Positions 61,301-64,000 of a DNA stretch of 64,000 bases are shown here, piece after piece; positions within the stretch are counted from its first letter, which is position 1; every line of letters begins with the position of its first letter. The DNA is from Capitella teleta (Eukaryota; Annelida; Polychaeta; Capitellidae). The stretch is from contig KB306072.1 in assembly GCA_000328365.1 (NCBI GenBank), positions 102,824 through 166,823 of the forward strand, read 5' to 3'. The translations under genes and the position numbers were made by a program. The notes beneath the pieces were generated by a model. That model was not told where the DNA came from and ran no database searches. It saw nothing but the letters and a program-made list of their open reading frames with translations.

Positions 61301-62631
61301 TGCTTCAATGGACGCTGGGTGATCTCTTTGGTATCGAAGTTATCGCCATCACCTGGGGAAACTCTGTTGAGTTTCGAAAGAAAATTATCAGACATTCTGA
61401 GTTTAAGACTATGGCTAACTGGTAGAGGAGGATGCTTTGGTCTAGTTTCCTGACGATGTCGTCATCATCAAGGTCGTCTGCTGCTTTGATGACAGAATCC
61501 TTGGTTCCCAGAGTTTTGAAGAAGGCTTCATTAGTTTCCCAGTCCTCTTCTGAACAAAACAAAGACGTGTGCGCTATTGCTCTATGATGTGCTTCTGAAA
61601 TGCACTCACCGACGATGTGAATAACCGCACGACCAGCCTTCTCCTCGTCCCTCAGCAATCTCGCTCCTTCAACTCCCTAAATTAATCATAACTGAAATGT
61701 GTCAGAATTTTCATGAGCTTAGACTTACAGCTAATCTCTCTTTGTTTTCACTCTTGGGGCCGACCCAAACAAAAATATCGCTGTCGGCATCCAGGATGAA
61801 AGTGTCTCCTTGATTCAGAGAACCACACACGCATTCGACCTGAGGTTAAAATGTTCAGTGCATATAATTATGAGGATGGTTTCCATGACTACCTGTTCAA
61901 CTCTGATGTTCTTTCTTCCTTTCACCTGGAATAGTCTGTTCACGTAAACACCGTCATCAATTGGCTTGAAACCAGAGTCAACGCCTCCCTCCAGGTATCT
62001 TATTATAACGTTATAGGTGAAAACACCTTGATGGTATGAACTATGGAAACACATTTACCTGATTCCTGATTTATAGTAGGACAGAAAGGTTTTCGATTCG
62101 TGGCCTTGTACCTTTAGAAAGACAAATTTAACCCACTGATGCTTATAGACAATGCTCTTGCTTACCTCTCGGTACTGCACCGCGGCTCCATTCAAACACA
62201 TGTTGTCCAATTCAACCGTTCGAATGGCGGCACTTCCGGCTTCATCCTGTCACAAACAAAGCAAGTCAATCACAAACCAGTCATTCACTCCTCTCACCTG
62301 GGCACAGTTCTTTCCCAGCCAAAAATGGAGATCGTATTGAAGCTTGGAGCCGGAACTTTTTGTGGTCTGTGCAATGGTGTAATATGAATACTCGAAGAAA
62401 ACTGGGTAACACACTCACATGGAGCACCAGGTAGGCATCACCAGAGTAGAAGGTTCCATGCTCTTTAGCGTCCTTCTTCACCGGCTCAAATTGCTGTTAA
62501 AGATATCAATTTCAGATTTTGTGTTTATTCTTAAAGAACATGGAAGTATTGCTCACTTCAATTCGCCATACTTCCATGCCCACATTTTTGCCGGCATCAA
62601 CAAACGCGGGATGAATTTCCAGTTCTGACAT
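58352..62631 (-). CDS. VIL1: Villin-type actin-binding protein: six gelsolin repeats plus headpiece
   Basis: Villin bundles, caps and severs actin filaments under calcium control in cell protrusions. There are 24 coding exons (62557-62631 first, 58352-58465 last); 842 aa, human villin 827. The start ATG follows an acceptor at 62641. G1 reads [39 protein letters not shown]2 has [20 protein letters not shown]; further repeats have [46 protein letters not shown] and FYFWQG-type blocks; G6 ends with [14 protein letters not shown] and [14 protein letters not shown]. The C-terminal headpiece (about 790-842) has [26 protein letters not shown] and the final KEHDLF, matching the villin headpiece core. 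Two introns in G4/G5 are only about 50 nt. Advillin or supervillin are alternatives, but length and repeats fit villin/advillin. Confidence 0.95.
59365..59450 (-). mobile_element. Probable LINE/SINE 3' end in a villin intron
   Basis: On the minus strand TTGTAACACGCCTTCGAACA leads into a stem-loop (CACGCCTTC/GAAGGCGTG, positions 59401-59435), then GGAATAAATGAATAAAATAAATAAA. The order TTGTAA, CGCCTT stem, AATAAAT tail parallels the end of the LINE at 30.1 kb. No protein is left. Confidence 0.4.
59604..59760 (+). repeat. (CATT)n repeat inside a retroposon-like insertion
   Basis: The 15-bp direct repeat CACTTAGCCAATGGA lies at 59589-59603 and 59761-59775. The insert is a 45-bp head (containing GTTAAAGCGCCGTGAGGCA) followed by about 28 copies of CATT/ATTC. 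A head, a simple-repeat tail and a long target duplication fit target-primed insertion of a truncated SINE or LINE into a villin intron. The second duplicate ends 12 bp from the exon 59787-59880. Confidence 0.65.
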
Positions 62632-62640
62632 CTTGGCCTG

Positions 62641-63720
62641 ATGAGCAAAAACATAGCAGCTCAAATGGATATTCTATTAATAAAAAGGTTAAGAATGACG
62701 TCACACTACTTGATCACATCAGGGAGTGATTTGTCACTATTGATGTGTCTTTTCGAGTGGAGATGTATCTCAGATAAAAAAGATTAGCATACAAGTCATG
62801 GCATATTAAACATGCCCTGTTCTGCCGGTTTCTTCAGGTTATATGCCACAGATAACAACGACCGATCTCTGCTTCATTGTTCGCCTCATTTGTCCTGCAA
62901 TTGTTTGTCACCGTATACGATATACATGTATGTGTGCATATTACTTCCAATGCAAACAACTTCATTTATGTTGACACAGAGAGCAGCAAGGCTCCTTTGA
63001 AGTGTGATATTATGTACTGCATCAATCGAATACTACTAGAGGGAGTAGACCTTTTATTTCCTTGAACTCTTTTCAATTCAACACAATGGCCCATACAATC
63101 ACGATCACGAAGCACACAACTTTTTAACTAAAGTAGCATTTAGAATATTATAAATAATAAATTAATAAGGAATAATTATCCTGGTTTGATTTGAAGTTTA
63201 ATATTGTATGATTTAAGACGTGTTTATGTGAATTTTTGCAATATTGCATAACAGTATGATAACCCGGTCATTTCTGACCAGGAAACACTCGTGATTGTGG
63301 AACACATCATTATGCACACCTGCAATACTTATCACCTGACTGCTCTTGAATGACACAACATTTGCGGGTGAATCATCTGGGTGAAAATTCTTGTGTTTAG
63401 CTGGACATTTTAGGTGTAAATGCAATATAAACTTGGGGATGGGTGAGGAGTTCATGTCATGCTTAACGATATGAAGCGATAATTATACACTATATTAAGT
63501 ATCAATAATTATCTTTAGCAATTGTGTCGACCGATAAATAAATCATAACAATACAAACAAGTTTCTCCCTGAAAACTGTAATACACATTAAGGCTTAAGA
63601 TGTAAGTACACATTAACCTATAAATACACTACTAGTCCTTCCCCTATATTCGATTATGAATCTTTAATTGTACAAATACGCTGAATCATCTAATTAGCAA
63701 ATCAGCTTGAACTAACCCAC
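62641..63720 (-). other. Probable first intron of villin
   Basis: The intron is bounded by an acceptor (TTTGCTCATCAG at 62641) and a donor (CTACAG|GTGGGT at 63720), both minus strand. No coding sequence or repeat is recognised inside. Confidence 0.5.
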
Positions 63721-63800
63721 CTGTAGTTGTGCGCCGACGAATGAAGTGCCGTCCGGTGTCGGTTGTATGTTCGATCAGTTTTTAATCAACGGCATGATGG
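63721..63800 (-). promoter_or_regulatory. Candidate villin 5' UTR exon and promoter
   Basis: The minus strand upstream of the donor at 63721 is moderately GC-rich and non-coding. The exon start is estimated. The remaining 200 bp to the window edge show no gene. Confidence 0.35.
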
Positions 63801-64000
63801 CGGACTTTGTTCGCTTGTTGACATGCTGATAATAACGTCCCGCTGTCTACAATACCTTATATGGCAACGCATTGCTGAGCATTTTTATAACATACGCTAT
63901 CTTAATCAACCTATATTGCAAATTATTCGTTTTAAGATGCTTCCTCGTTGGTTTGCTTTCATGTGGCAAAAGCTTCGATTTTCCTCTATCGACCTATTTG

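Overview
The window is nuclear DNA of an invertebrate animal. The genes have many small introns (often 50-200 bp, GT-AG) and encode animal-specific families: a TET dioxygenase, Maelstrom, a homeobox factor, CDR2, tolloid and villin. Spacing is about one gene per 8-9 kb, and DNA-transposon and LINE relics fill the gaps. I cannot name the phylum; nothing seen is diagnostic of a species.

Layout from left to right: TET (+, 1383-8442); a Tc1-like relic broken by a TTAA-type element; maelstrom (-, 13106-16870, with a probable 5' UTR exon near 18.5 kb); a LINE relic and a 27-bp minisatellite; a gene encoding one C2H2 finger plus three homeodomains (-, 22523-27974), whose 3.1-kb intron holds a piggyBac relic carrying nested insertions; two LINE 3' ends; a CDR2-type coiled-coil gene (-, 32190-37930) with a short hAT element in an intron; TM9SF3 (+, 38423-42043), head to head with CDR2 across about 490 bp; a repeat-bearing gap; tolloid/BMP1 (+, 45822-57465); and villin (-, 58352-62631), tail to tail with tolloid. 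I built the exon models by hand from splice consensus, reading phase and protein similarity. All seven sum to whole codons: 1797/1799, 722, 654, 487, 576, 1066 and 842 aa.

The most striking observation is in TET. Two adjacent exons (5394-5538 and 5674-5824) each encode the same piece of the catalytic Cys-rich domain, including the strand that contacts methyl-CpG DNA in human TET2. Both fit the same flanking splice phases, and joining both would shift the frame, so they look like mutually exclusive exons giving two DNA-reading versions of one TET enzyme. Second is the C2H2 plus triple-homeodomain protein, whose homeodomains look LHX6/8 (Arrowhead)-like rather than ZFHX-like. Other points are an extended, RG-rich Maelstrom tail encoded by modular exons, a TGACGTGGC stress-type element in the CDR2/TM9SF3 promoter, and poly(A) signals of tolloid and villin about 30 bp apart on opposite strands.

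TET and maelstrom both act in DNA-methylation or transposon control and sit convergently, but nothing shows that they are co-regulated. The other neighbours (Golgi membrane protein, secreted protease, actin regulator) show no operon-like link.
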